Positions 48,830 through 57,543 of a stretch of 64,000 nucleotides of DNA are shown here, piece by piece. Numbering within the stretch: the first letter of the stretch is position 1; each line of letters opens with the position of its first letter. Below the pieces are notes generated by a model. It was not told where the DNA came from. It searched no databases and worked only from the letters and a program-made list of their open reading frames with translations. The stretch comes from CAWCLK01 sp963796225 (GTDB lineage Bacteria; Actinomycetota; Nitriliruptoria; Nitriliruptorales; Nitriliruptoraceae), in the NCBI GenBank assembly GCA_963796225.1, contig CAWCLK010000023.1:1-64000 (forward strand), written 5' to 3'. The position numbers were made by a program, and so were the translations under genes.

Positions 48830-50677
48830 ATGTCGTCCGGTCAGCCCGCCGCGCAGCAGCGCATCCTCGACCGGCTCGGGGACCGCACGTTCTGCCACAT
48901 GTTCATGCAGACGTGCCAGGACAACCCCACCCGCACCGCCCTGGTGGACCGCGACGGCGGCACCGTGCGCAAGCGGACGTGGGCCGACTACCAGCGCCTG
49001 GCCAGCCAGGTCGCGATGGGCCTGCGGTCCCTCGGCATCGACCACGGCGACCGCGTCGCGATCATGGCCAACAACCGCCCCGAGCACGTCGTCGCCGACG
49101 TCGGCGCGATGCTGGCCGGCGCGACCCCGATCTCGATCTACAACACCTTCACCGGTGACCAGACCGCCTACATCGCCAACGACGCCGAGGTGAAGGTCGC
49201 CATCGTCGAGGAGGAGTTCCTCGACAAGTGGCGCGAGCTGCGCGAGCGCGACGTCATCGGCAGCCTCGAGAAGGTCGTGCTGATCGGCGCCGAGCCGCAG
49301 GACGACGTCGAGATGACCTTCGACGACCTGCTGGCGGCGGGGCGTGACGCGCTGGCCAGCGGCGAGGGCGAGTTCGAGAACAGCTGGCGGGCGGTGACCC
49401 CCGACGACGTCTGCACGGTCATCTACACGTCCGGCACGACCGGCCACCCCAAGGGCGTGCAGATCACCCACCGCAACCTGATGTACCAGATGGGTGCGCT
49501 GGACGACGCGATCGACCTGCCCGCCGACATGCGCGGCGTCAGCTACCTGCCGCTGGCCCACATCGCCGAGCGGATGGTGTCCCACTACGCCGGCATCAAG
49601 CAGGCCGCCACCGTCGAGTTCGTGCCCGACGTCAAGCAGATCCTCGACTCCCTGACCGGCACCCGGCCCAACATCATGATGGCCGTGCCCCGCGTGTGGG
49701 AGAAGATGCACGCCCAGATGATGGCCCGGCTCGAGGACGAGCCCGAGCGCCGCCGCAAGCTGGTGCTCGCCGCCATCGACAACGGCAAGGAGGTCCGGCG
49801 CCGCCAGTACGCCGGCCAGTCCGTGCCGGTGACCATGCGCCTCAAGCACGAGCTGTTCGAGCGGGTGATCTTCTCGAAGCTGCGCGAGCGCCTCGGGCTG
49901 GACCAGTGCGACTTCCGCCTGTCCGGCGCGGCCCCGATCTCGTTCGAGCTGCTGCTGTTCTTCTCGGCGATCGGCCTCGAGATCCTCGAGGTCTACGGCA
50001 TGACCGAGTCCACGGCGGTGATCTCGTCCAACCGCCCCGGCCGGGTCAAGCTCGGCACGGTCGGCATGGCCACCGAGGGCACCGAGATGACCATCGCCGA
50101 GGACGGCGAGATCCTGTCGCGCGGCCCCCACGTCACGCCCGGCTACCTCAACCGCCCCGAGGCCACCGCCGAGGCCATCGACGAGGACGGCTGGCTGCAC
50201 ACCGGCGACCTCGGCCAGATCGACGAGGACGGCTTCCTGAAGATCATCGGCCGCAAGAAGGAGCTGATCATCACCGCCGGCGGCAAGAACCTCTCCCCGA
50301 ACAACATCGAGGAGACGATCAAGGGCAAGTCCGACATCATCGGGCAGGTCTGCGCCGTCGGTGACGAACGGCCCTTCATCGGGGCGCTGATCGTGCTCGA
50401 CGCCGAGGTGCTGCCGGGCTGGTGCGAGAGCCACGGCATCACGTTCGAATCGGTCGCCCAGGCCGCCGAGCACGAGCAGGTCAGGGCCGAGGTCGCCCGT
50501 GCGGTCGAGGCCGGCAACGCCGACCTCGCCCGGGTCGAGCAGGTCAAGCAGTGGACGATCCTGCCCACCGAGTGGACGCCCGAGACCGAGGAGATGACGC
50601 CGACGATGAAGCTCAAGCGCAACGTCATCCACTCGAAGTACAGCGACATGATCGACGGGCTGTACACGCGCCGGTGA
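48830..50677 (+). CDS. Long-chain acyl-CoA synthetase (FadD/AMP-forming)
   Basis: A 615-residue adenylate-forming enzyme that activates fatty acids with ATP and CoA. Motifs: VIYTSGTTGHPKGV (P-loop), YLPLAHIAERM, VYGMTESTAV (A5), GWLHTGDLGQIDEDGFLKIIGRKKELI, and the C-terminal catalytic Lys in MTPTMKLKRN. It resembles the FadD15-type eukaryotic-like group. ATG 48830 follows AGGGGAGAA. Its stop overlaps the first crcB start (GTGA), and the preceding thiolase suggests a lipid-metabolism neighbourhood. Confidence 0.93.
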   Translation: MSSGQPAAQQRILDRLGDRTFCHMFMQTCQDNPTRTALVDRDGGTVRKRTWADYQRLASQVAMGLRSLGIDHGDRVAIMANNRPEHVVADVGAMLAGATPISIYNTFTGDQTAYIANDAEVKVAIVEEEFLDKWRELRERDVIGSLEKVVLIGAEPQDDVEMTFDDLLAAGRDALASGEGEFENSWRAVTPDDVCTVIYTSGTTGHPKGVQITHRNLMYQMGALDDAIDLPADMRGVSYLPLAHIAERMVSHYAGIKQAATVEFVPDVKQILDSLTGTRPNIMMAVPRVWEKMHAQMMARLEDEPERRRKLVLAAIDNGKEVRRRQYAGQSVPVTMRLKHELFERVIFSKLRERLGLDQCDFRLSGAAPISFELLLFFSAIGLEILEVYGMTESTAVISSNRPGRVKLGTVGMATEGTEMTIAEDGEILSRGPHVTPGYLNRPEATAEAIDEDGWLHTGDLGQIDEDGFLKIIGRKKELIITAGGKNLSPNNIEETIKGKSDIIGQVCAVGDERPFIGALIVLDAEVLPGWCESHGITFESVAQAAEHEQVRAEVARAVEAGNADLARVEQVKQWTILPTEWTPETEEMTPTMKLKRNVIHSKYSDMIDGLYTRR

Positions 50678-51085
50678 GCCCGGACCGCGTCCGGCGGCGC
50701 CTGCCGCTGGCCTGGCGGCGCCGACTCGCCGTCTTCGCCGGCGGCGTGCTCGGCGGCGGGGCGCGCATCGCCGTGTCCGCGGTGGGCAACGGCGGCGACG
50801 GCATCCCGTGGGGCACCGCCGTGGCCAACGTCAGCGGGGCGCTGCTGCTCGGCTACCTCCTGACGCGGTTCCTGCAGGCCGGGTCGCGCACCACGCTGAC
50901 CATCCCGTTGCTGTGCACCGGCGTGCTCGGCAGCTACACGACCTTCTCGACCTTCTCGCTGGAGGCGTGGGAGCTGCTCGACGCGGGGCGGGCCGGGCTG
51001 GCCGCCGGGTACGCGCTCGGCAGCGTCGTCGCTGGGGCTGGTCGCCGCGGCGGTGGGCATCCGGGTCGCGGAGCGGCACCGATGA
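50674..51085 (+). CDS. crcB: Fluoride exporter CrcB/Fluc, first subunit, frameshifted
   Basis: A four-helix fluoride channel subunit: GGVLGGGARIAV, WGTAVANVSGALLLGYL and SYTTFSTFSLE match the Fluc family. One extra G near 51030 shifts the frame and falsely fuses it in frame to the next gene. Without it the C-terminus reads LGLVAAAVGIRVAERHR and stops at an ATGA overlap with the second subunit. GTG 50674 overlaps the acyl-CoA synthetase stop. Confidence 0.88.
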
Positions 51086-51453
51086 TCGTGCTGGCGGCCA
51101 TGCTGGGCAGCGGCGTCGGGGCGCTGGCGCGCTACGGCGTCGCCGGCATGGTGCAGCGGCGCCACGGCGGCACGCGGCCGTGGGGCACCGCCACGGTCAA
51201 CGTGGGCGGGGCGCTGCTGCTGGGCGTGCTGGCCGGCCTGCACGCGGCGGGTCGCCTCGACGGCGACCTGCTGACGATCGTCGGGACCGGGTTCTGCGGG
51301 GGGTTCACGACCTTCTCGACCTGGATGGTGGAATCGGTCCGGCTCGGGGAGGAGGGCGCCGCGGCGGGTCTGCTCGCCGCGGGGGTGAACCTCGGTGCCA
51401 TGCTGGTGGTCGGGATCGCCGCGGCGGCCCTGGCCGTGACGCTGGTGGGATGA
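51082..51453 (+). CDS. crcB: Fluoride exporter CrcB/Fluc, second subunit
   Basis: A 123-residue subunit: AMLGSGVGALARYG, WGTATVNVGGALLLGVLAG and the fluoride-path motif GFTTFSTWMVES. Paired different Fluc subunits form heterodimeric channels in antiparallel orientation, which fits the tandem genes. ATG 51082 overlaps the first subunit stop. DUF190 follows after 11 bases. I see no fluoride riboswitch, so expression probably depends on the upstream gene. Confidence 0.9.
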   Translation: MIVLAAMLGSGVGALARYGVAGMVQRRHGGTRPWGTATVNVGGALLLGVLAGLHAAGRLDGDLLTIVGTGFCGGFTTFSTWMVESVRLGEEGAAAGLLAAGVNLGAMLVVGIAAAALAVTLVG

Positions 51454-51464
51454 AGGAGCACACC

Positions 51465-51807
51465 ATGGAACCGCTCGAGGACGGCCGCCTGCTGCGGATC
51501 TTCGTCGGCGAGGACGACGAGCACGCACGGCCGGCCGCTGTACGAGGCGATCGTGCTGGCCCTGCGCGAGCACGGGCTGGCCGGTGCCACCGTCATGCGC
51601 GGGATCATGGGGTTCGGGGCGTCCAGCGTCCTGCACTCGTCCCACGTGCTGCGGCTGTCCGAGGACCTGCCCGTCATCATCGAGTGCGTCGACCGCGCCG
51701 AGCGGATCGAGGCCGTGCTCGACGTGCTCGACGGCATGATCGACGAGGGGCTCGTGACCGTCGAGAAGGCCGACGTGCGCATCCGCCGGGGCCGCCGCCC
51801 CGACTGA
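51465..51807 (+). CDS. DUF190 protein of the CrcB operon, frameshifted
   Basis: A ~110-residue DUF190 (PII-like fold) protein. LLRIFVGEDDEH continues in another frame as HGRPLYEAIVLALREHGLAGATVMRGIMGFGASS; deleting one base near 51527 gives the family string DDEHHGRPLYEA. DUF190 genes regularly accompany crcB and are thought to help fluoride tolerance, though the mechanism is not settled. ATG 51465 follows AAGGAG. Confidence 0.85.
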
Positions 51808-51823
51808 TCCGGCCGCCGCCCCG

Positions 51824-52576
51824 TCAGGACCCGGTCGCCACGATCCGGTAGCCGCAGTCCAGCGCCCCGCGGTCGAGCAGGTCGCCGAACCGCGCGTGCC
51901 AGGTGCCGTCGGTGAGGTCGGCGCGCAGGCGCTCGCAGCCGGCCTCGACCTCGGCCGGGGCGATCTGGCGGAACGCCGACATCCCGGCACGGACGGCCGG
52001 GTCGAGGTAGCGCCCCGGCCGTGCCCAGAAGGCGGCGAGGAACCCGTCGCGGCAGTCGGCCGGAACCGGCCATGGCGTGACCGTGACGCCCCGCGGGGCG
52101 CCCCCGAGCTCGGCGACGAGCTGGTCGACGTCCACCGCGCGGCCGTCGTCGAGCTCGCGGATCGCGGGCCAGTACGTGATCGGCCACGTCGCCATGGCCG
52201 TCGGCTGGTCCCAGGTGAACACCACCACCCGCCCCGCCACGCGCCGCAGCTCGGCCACGCCGGCGCGCCAGTCGGCCCAGTGGTGGATGGTCAGCACCGC
52301 CAGCGCCCCGTCGACCGCCCCGTCCCGCAGCGGCAGGGCCTCGGCGACCGCCTGCACCGCCGGCGCGGCCGTGGCGGGGCGCTGGTCGATCATGGCGCGG
52401 GACGGCTCGACGGCCAGGACGGTGGTCGGCGGCTCGTAGCTGCCCGGGCCCGCCCCGACGTTCACCACGCTCGTCGCGTCCCCGAGCGCGGTCCACAGGC
52501 TGCGCTCGAGGCGCGGGTCCGGACGCCGGGTGCGGGCGTAGCCGGTCCCGAGGTGGTCGTAGGCGGGCTCGGTCAT
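51824..52576 (-). CDS. Class I SAM-dependent methyltransferase
   Basis: A 250-residue Methyltransf_11-like protein. SVVNVGAGPGSYE binds SAM, LAVEPSRAMIDQRP is the acidic strand II, and VDGALAVLTIHHWADW the catalytic-region strand. The C-terminal half (RVVVFTWDQPTAMATWPITYW) resembles methyltransferases acting on small molecules. ATG 52576 lies ten bases after the peptidase stop on the same strand. Substrate unknown. Confidence 0.85.
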   Translation of the reverse strand: MTEPAYDHLGTGYARTRRPDPRLERSLWTALGDATSVVNVGAGPGSYEPPTTVLAVEPSRAMIDQRPATAAPAVQAVAEALPLRDGAVDGALAVLTIHHWADWRAGVAELRRVAGRVVVFTWDQPTAMATWPITYWPAIRELDDGRAVDVDQLVAELGGAPRGVTVTPWPVPADCRDGFLAAFWARPGRYLDPAVRAGMSAFRQIAPAEVEAGCERLRADLTDGTWHARFGDLLDRGALDCGYRIVATGS

Positions 52577-52586
52577 CGGGACTCCC

Positions 52587-54037
52587 TCACCCGCCCCGGC
52601 GCACCGCCCCGGCCCGGTTGGCGAGCTCGTGGAAGAGGAACGCCTCGGCCAGGCACGCCCGGTGGAAGTCCTCGAGGTGCAGCGACTCGTCCTCGCCGTG
52701 GGCGTTGGTCGCCGGGTCCTCGACACCCACCAGCAGGCAGGCGGCCCCGCCGAGCCGCTCGGCGAACGGTCCCACGAACGGGATCGAGCCACCGACGCCG
52801 ACGGCCGCGACCTCGTGGCCGTACGCCGCCCCGTAGGCGGACGTGCCCGCGTCCCATGCCGGCCCGGACGGGTCCATCACCCACGCCGGGGCGGCCTCGC
52901 CGAGCTCCCAGGTGACCTCGCACCCGAACGGGGCGTGGGCCTGCAGGTGGGCCTCCAGCGCCTCGGCGGCCCGTTCCGGGTCCTGGCCCGGGGCCAGCCG
53001 GCACGACAGCTTGGTGGTCACCTCGCTGAGCAGCGTGTTCGAGGCGTGCACGACGTCGGGGACGTCCATGCCGGTCGGGGTGATGGTCGGCTGCATCCAC
53101 ATGCGCTCCAGCGTCGACCGGTCCGGGTCGCCGACCAGCGCGATCCCGTCGACCACCCGGGCGTCCCGGCGCAGCACGTCCTCGTCGAGGTCCAGTGCCT
53201 CGATGCGGGCCCGTTCGCCGTCCGACAGCGGCCGCACGTCGTCCGCGAAGCCCTCGACCGCGATGCTGCCGTCGGCGTCGTGCAGCGTGGCCAGCAGCCG
53301 CGCCGTCGCCGTCAGGGCGTCCGGGCACCACCCCGCCCCACATGCCCGAGTGCACCGGCTGCTGCATCGTCCTGCACCGTCACCGTCCCGTCCATCAGCC
53401 CGCGCAGCGACCACGTCAGCGCCGGCCAGCCCACCTGCCAGTTCATGCAGTCGGCAAGCACGATCACGTCGGCATCGAGCTGCTCGGCGTACTGCTCGAG
53501 GAACGCGTGCAGGTGCGGCGAGCCGATCTCCTCCTCGCCCTCGATCACGACCTTGACGTTCACCGGCAGGCGTCCGCGCGCCTGCAGCCACCCACGGATC
53601 GCGGCGACGTGGGCCAGCACGCCGGCCTTGTCGTCGGCTGCGCCCCGCCCGTACAGCCGCCCGTCGCGGGTGACCGGGTCGAAGGGCTCCGACGACCACC
53701 GCGCGGGCGTGCCCACCGGCTGCACGTCGTGATGGGCGTAGAGCAGGACCGTCGGGGCCTCCTCGCCCGCGTGGAGCCAGTGGCCCGTGACGTAGGGGTG
53801 CGCGTCGGCGGAGTCGAGCTCGAGCAGCTCGACGCCCTCCAGGCCCGCGTCGGTGAGCAGCTGGGCGGTGTGCTCGGCGGAGCGGCGCACCTCGGCGGGG
53901 TCGTGGCCCGTCGCGCTGACCGACGGGATCCGGGTCAGCGCGACCAGCTCGTCCAGCGTCGTGTCGAAGCGGCCGGCGATCGACTCGGCGACGTCGTCGA
54001 GGCCGTCGGGCACGCGGGTGTCGGGGGGCAGGGGCAC
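52587..54037 (-). CDS. M20-family dipeptidase/deacylase, two frameshifts
   Basis: A zinc peptidase of the M20 (CNDP/ArgE-like) family. Metal ligands appear in YAHHDVQPVG, GRGAADDKAG (bridging Asp), IEGEEEIGS (catalytic and ligand Glu), ADCMNW, and the C-terminal HLEDFH. The lid domain carries HSGMWGGVVPDALTATARLL. Two single-base insertions near 53365 and 53330 shift the frame and back into the C-terminal frame. The start is GTG 54037. It probably hydrolyses dipeptides or acyl-amino acids. Confidence 0.88.
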
Positions 54038-54266
54038 GATGGGAACCTCGGTCGGGGGTGCTCGCCGACGAGTCAACCATCGCAGGAGGGTGGCTCGCGG
54101 TGCCTCGGTGGACCCCGGGTTGAGCGCTCGGCCAACACGCGGCACACTCGATGCGGCACACTCGCGTCCGATACGGCATCCTTGTGTGCTGGGCCGCGCC
54201 CGCCGCCGCCCACTTCCGTGTTCCTTCTCAGTTCCCTGTCGCCCGCCCCTATTGGGAGTCTTTCGC
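54038..54266. other. Divergent intergenic region with direct repeats
   Basis: CGGCACACTCG occurs twice in tandem (54140-54150 and 54154-54164), and the 14-base form CGGCACACTCGATG also occurs at 5241-5254. The rest is the upstream region of the CarD-like gene; TATTGG before the start is the only AT-rich patch. No gene seen. Confidence 0.6.
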
Positions 54267-54761
54267 GTGCCTCCAGTCGGTCAGGTCCTCGTCCACCCCA
54301 GCCACGGCACCGCCACCGTCACCGGTCACGAGGACCGGGACGTCGCGGGGGAGAGCCGCCGCTACGTCGTCCTCCAGCTCTCGGTCGGTGACCTCACCCT
54401 GAAGGTCCCCGAGGAGAACCTGCCCATGGTCGGCGTGCGCGAGCCGATGTCCAAGAAGCAGGCCAGCCAGGTCCTCAAGATGCTGGGCGAGGAGCCCACC
54501 GAGTCCGGCGGCAACGCCAACGGTGGCTGGGCCCGCCGCTTCAAGGCCAACACCGAGCTCGCCCGCACCGGCAACCCCGAGGACCTCGCCACGGTCGTGC
54601 GCAACATCCACGCGCGCCCCGAGCCCTCGACCGCCGAGAAGCGCCTGCTCGACAAGTCGCGGGCCCTGCTCGTCGCCGAGCTCGCCGCCGCGCTCAAGTG
54701 CGACCAGGACGCCGCCCTCGAGAAGCTCGAGCGCGCCCTGCCCTCGGCCGTCGACGCGTAG
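54267..54761 (+). CDS. carD: CarD-family RNA polymerase-binding regulator
   Basis: A 164-residue protein. The N-terminal RNA-polymerase-interacting domain begins VGQVLVHPSHGTATV and continues RRYVVLQLSVGDLTLKVPEENLPMVGVRE. The C-terminal helical DNA-binding domain contains SGGNANGGWARRFKANTELARTG, LDKSRALLVAELAAAL and ends in an acidic helix. CarD stabilises the open promoter complex and controls rRNA genes. GTG 54267 lies close to the first strand; the usual MxFKVGD start is slightly different here. Confidence 0.92.
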   Translation: MPPVGQVLVHPSHGTATVTGHEDRDVAGESRRYVVLQLSVGDLTLKVPEENLPMVGVREPMSKKQASQVLKMLGEEPTESGGNANGGWARRFKANTELARTGNPEDLATVVRNIHARPEPSTAEKRLLDKSRALLVAELAAALKCDQDAALEKLERALPSAVDA

Positions 54762-54915
54762 TCGAGGCACCCGCCGGCCCCATTGGGGTGCGGCGACCCC
54801 GGCGACTATCCTGCGCGGACCGTCACCTCGGGGCGCCCGGCAGGCGCACGTGCCACATGGCGCGGCGCCCTCGCCGTCGGGACGCCCCGACACACGTTCG
54901 TACAAGGAGCGCCGA

Positions 54916-55266
54916 GTGGGCCACGCTGCCGACGTCTGGGCGAAGATGTCCGGGATGCTCGAATCCGGGGACCTCGACGACCTGCCCGACCTGTACGCCA
55001 TCGACGCGGTCTTCCTCGAGCCGTACAACCCGCCGCACAACGGCAACCTGCTGATCCACGCGTACGTCAAGGACTACCTCAGCGGCAAGGACGACGTCGT
55101 CATCGAGGAGAAGCGCGTCATCGAGGGCGTCGACGACCGCTCGCTGGCCGTGGAGTGGACGATCTCCTACACCGCCGGCGGTCGCCGCTGGAACGACCTG
55201 CCCCGGGCCACCTTCATCGAGTTCGACGACGACGGGCTGATCCTCCACCAGCGCGACTATTCGTAG
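54916..55266 (+). CDS. NTF2-like/SnoaL-fold protein
   Basis: A 116-residue protein with the alpha+beta cone pattern of NTF2-like proteins: an N-terminal helix (VWAKMSGMLESGDLDDLPDLYAIDAVFLEP), a linker helix (AYVKDYLSG) and long strands (RSLAVEWTISYTAGG, PRATFIEFDDDGLILHQRDY). GTG 54916 has AAGGAG six bases ahead. TATCCT near 54804 may be the -10. Ligand or activity unknown. Confidence 0.8.
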   Translation: MGHAADVWAKMSGMLESGDLDDLPDLYAIDAVFLEPYNPPHNGNLLIHAYVKDYLSGKDDVVIEEKRVIEGVDDRSLAVEWTISYTAGGRRWNDLPRATFIEFDDDGLILHQRDYS

Positions 55267-55327
55267 CCCTGGCGATGACGGGTCGCCGGACGGTCGGTGG
55301 CCCAGCGGGACGTGGCGCAGCCGGCGA

Positions 55328-55354
55328 TCCCGCATCGCTCGCTCCGCGTGCGGG
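55328..55354. terminator. Weak hairpin between convergent genes
   Basis: CCCGCA (55329-55334) and TGCGGG (55349-55354) can pair around a 14-base loop, between the NTF2-like stop and the HAD stop. It is short and could be chance in such GC-rich DNA. Confidence 0.3.
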
Positions 55355-55362
55355 GTGGGCGA

Positions 55363-56286
55363 TCAGTCGCTGCGGCCGCTGAGGACGCGCCAGGCGACCA
55401 GGCCGGCCGCGGCCGCGGTCAGCGCCCCGACCAGCACCTCGTTGCGGGGGCGCCCGAAGTTCGGCAGCCGGTCGCGGACCGACACCGGTGACGCGAACAC
55501 CTGGTAGGGCCAGTTCATGGCCTGGGCGGCGGCGCGCAGCTCGCGGTCGGGGTTGACCGCCATGGGGTTGCCCACGGCGCTGAGCATCGGCAGGTCGGTG
55601 ATCGAGTCGCTGTAGGCGAAGCACTGCGACAGGTCGTACCCGCGGGCCTCGGCCACCTGTCGGATCGCCGTGGCCTTGTTGGCCGCGTAGGCGTAGAACT
55701 GCAGCGTCCCGTCGTAGCGACCGTCGTCGTCGACGCCGGAGATCGTCGCGATCACGTTGCCGATGCCGAGGTAGCCCGCGAAGGGCACCACGATCTCCTC
55801 GCCCGACGACGACACGACCCAGATGTCGCGCCCCGCCGCGCGGTGCTCCTCGAACAGGTCGAGTGCCTCCTGGAAGACCAGCGGGGCGACGACCTCCTCC
55901 ATCGTCTCGCGCACCAACCGGCGGATCCGCTCGGCCTCCCAGCCGCGGGTGAGCTCGAGCATCGCGTGGCGCATCTGCTCCATGCGGTCGTGGTCGGCCC
56001 CGACCAGCTGGTAGACGGCCTGGGCGTACATGCCGCGCAGCACGGTGGTCGGCGACAGCAACCCGTCGCGCATGAACGTGCGCCCGAAGGCGAAGGTCGA
56101 CGACCGGGCGATGATGGTCTTGTCGAGGTCGAAGAACGCGGCGGCGGTGGCGCCGGTGCGTCGGCGGCCGTGGCGCGCGACCACGTCGTCGGGCAGCCGT
56201 TCCGCGTCCGGTCGCGCGTAGCGCGCGGCGGTCTCGTCGCGTGCCGGGTCCGGCGGCACGTCCAGCGGTGGCCCCTCGTCGCTCAC
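55363..56286 (-). CDS. HAD-IB family phosphatase with C-terminal membrane anchor
   Basis: A 307-residue SerB/CicA-like HAD hydrolase: nucleophile Asp in FFDLDKTII, motif II VSSSGEEI, motif III Lys in YAANKATAI and motif IV YSDSITDLPML. A cap domain lies between, and a final hydrophobic segment (VLVGALTAAAAGLVAWRVL) probably anchors it. Relatives dephosphorylate lysophospholipids or phosphoserine; the anchor favours a lipid role (inference). GTG 56286. Confidence 0.87.
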   Translation of the reverse strand: MSDEGPPLDVPPDPARDETAARYARPDAERLPDDVVARHGRRRTGATAAAFFDLDKTIIARSSTFAFGRTFMRDGLLSPTTVLRGMYAQAVYQLVGADHDRMEQMRHAMLELTRGWEAERIRRLVRETMEEVVAPLVFQEALDLFEEHRAAGRDIWVVSSSGEEIVVPFAGYLGIGNVIATISGVDDDGRYDGTLQFYAYAANKATAIRQVAEARGYDLSQCFAYSDSITDLPMLSAVGNPMAVNPDRELRAAAQAMNWPYQVFASPVSVRDRLPNFGRPRNEVLVGALTAAAAGLVAWRVLSGRSD

Positions 56287-56458
56287 CTCGACCTCCCGGT
56301 GGTGGTGCCTGCCGAGGCTAGTGCCGGTGGCTCGCGGTCCGCCTGCGCCGTCTCCGGCGACGGCGGCCCTCCGGCCACCTCCCGATCGTCGGCGATGCCA
56401 ACGTGCGTCGGGCACGAACCCCGGGGGAGGTCCTTCGTCCGCGACGTGCAGAGGTCCC

Positions 56459-57451
56459 ATGTCCACCGACAGCATGCGCACCGGCACGGCGCCCCGCTCC
56501 GGCCGCCCCGGGGGCCGCGCCACCCGGCCCACCGACATCCCCGCGGGCGGCTGGAAGCAGGTCCTGATCCGGACCAAGGACGAGATCAAGGGCGACCGCG
56601 TCGGCCTCATGGCCGCAGGCGTGGCGTTCTACGCCGTGCTGGCCCTCGTACCGGCACTGATCGCGGCGGTGACCGTGTGGGGGCTGGTCGCCGAGCCCGG
56701 CCAGGTCCAGCAGCAGGTCGCCTCCTACGCATCCCAGCTCCCCGGCGGGGCCGCCGGCCTCGTCAGTGCGCAGGTCGGTCGCATCGCCGACACGTCGTCG
56801 ACCACCCTGGGCTGGACCCTGGTGGTGTCGCTGCTGGCCGCCCTGTGGTCCGCGTCCAGCGGGACCAAGGGCCTGATGAACGCCATCAACGCCGCCTACG
56901 ACGAACCGGAGACCCGCGGCTTCCTCAAGGAGCGCGGGATCGCCCTGGCCCTGACGATCGGCGGCATCTTCTTCGGCCTGATCCTGATCGCGCTGATCGC
57001 CGTGGTGCCCGCCGTGCTCGGGGCCGTCGGCCTCGGCGTCGCCGCCGAGTACGCCATCACGTGGGGCCGGTGGCCGCTGCTGGCCCTCGCCCTCATGGGC
57101 GGCCTGGCCATCATCTACCGGTACGCGCCCGACCGCGACCAGGCACGCTGGCGCTGGCTCGGGCCCGGCGCGATCGTCGCCGTCGTCCTCTGGCTGGCCG
57201 CCTCCGCCGGGTTCGCCGTCTACGTCAACTCGTTCGGCTCGTACAACGAGACCTACGGGACGATGGGCGGGGTGATCGTGCTGATGCTGTGGCTGTTCCT
57301 GTCGTCGTTCGCGATCCTCGTCGGTGCCGAGCTCAACGCCGAGGCCGAGCGACAGACCCGCCACGACACGACCGTCGGCCCGCCCGAGCCGATGGGGGAG
57401 CGGGGCGCCAACGCCGCCGACGTCGGGCCGGAGGAGCACCGCCCGACCTGA
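56459..57451 (+). CDS. YihY/BrkB-family membrane protein
   Basis: A 330-residue protein with six hydrophobic spans. Family segments are RVGLMAAGVAFYAVLALVPAL, a TLVVSLLAALWSASSGTKGLMNAINAAYDE motif, IIYRYAPDRD and FGSYNETYGTMGGVIVLMLWLFLSSFAILVGAELNAE. Once annotated as ribonuclease BN, these proteins have no proven function. ATG 56459 follows AGAGG. The C-terminal tail is acidic. Confidence 0.9.
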   Translation: MSTDSMRTGTAPRSGRPGGRATRPTDIPAGGWKQVLIRTKDEIKGDRVGLMAAGVAFYAVLALVPALIAAVTVWGLVAEPGQVQQQVASYASQLPGGAAGLVSAQVGRIADTSSTTLGWTLVVSLLAALWSASSGTKGLMNAINAAYDEPETRGFLKERGIALALTIGGIFFGLILIALIAVVPAVLGAVGLGVAAEYAITWGRWPLLALALMGGLAIIYRYAPDRDQARWRWLGPGAIVAVVLWLAASAGFAVYVNSFGSYNETYGTMGGVIVLMLWLFLSSFAILVGAELNAEAERQTRHDTTVGPPEPMGERGANAADVGPEEHRPT

Positions 57452-57458
57452 CGCGCCG

Positions 57459-57510
57459 GTCGTCCACACCCCGGCGATCCCCCGACCGCCCCGACCCGCC
57501 CCGCCCGTAG
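57459..57510 (+). promoter_or_regulatory. Promoter-like block, copy 1 (Tad locus)
   Basis: GTCGTCCACACC (from 57459) is followed by CGTAG starting 57506, the same 47-base offset as in the two later copies (58445 and 61139). TAGCGT within it fits a TANNNT -10. It lies 34 bases before the TadZ/Ssd-like start. Confidence 0.5.
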
Positions 57511-57543
57511 CGTCGTCCCGACCTCGACCCGGGAGACGCCATC

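Noticed and set aside
50600..50700. Fluoride riboswitch for crcB
   Set aside because: The region is the coding end of the acyl-CoA synthetase gene and no pseudoknot-like GGCGATG/GGTGATG element precedes the crcB start.
50674..51453. A genuine CrcB-CrcB fusion protein
   Set aside because: Removing one G near 51030 yields a normal C-terminus LGLVAAAVGIRVAERHR and an ATGA overlap; the linker in the fused reading is Gly/Arg junk.
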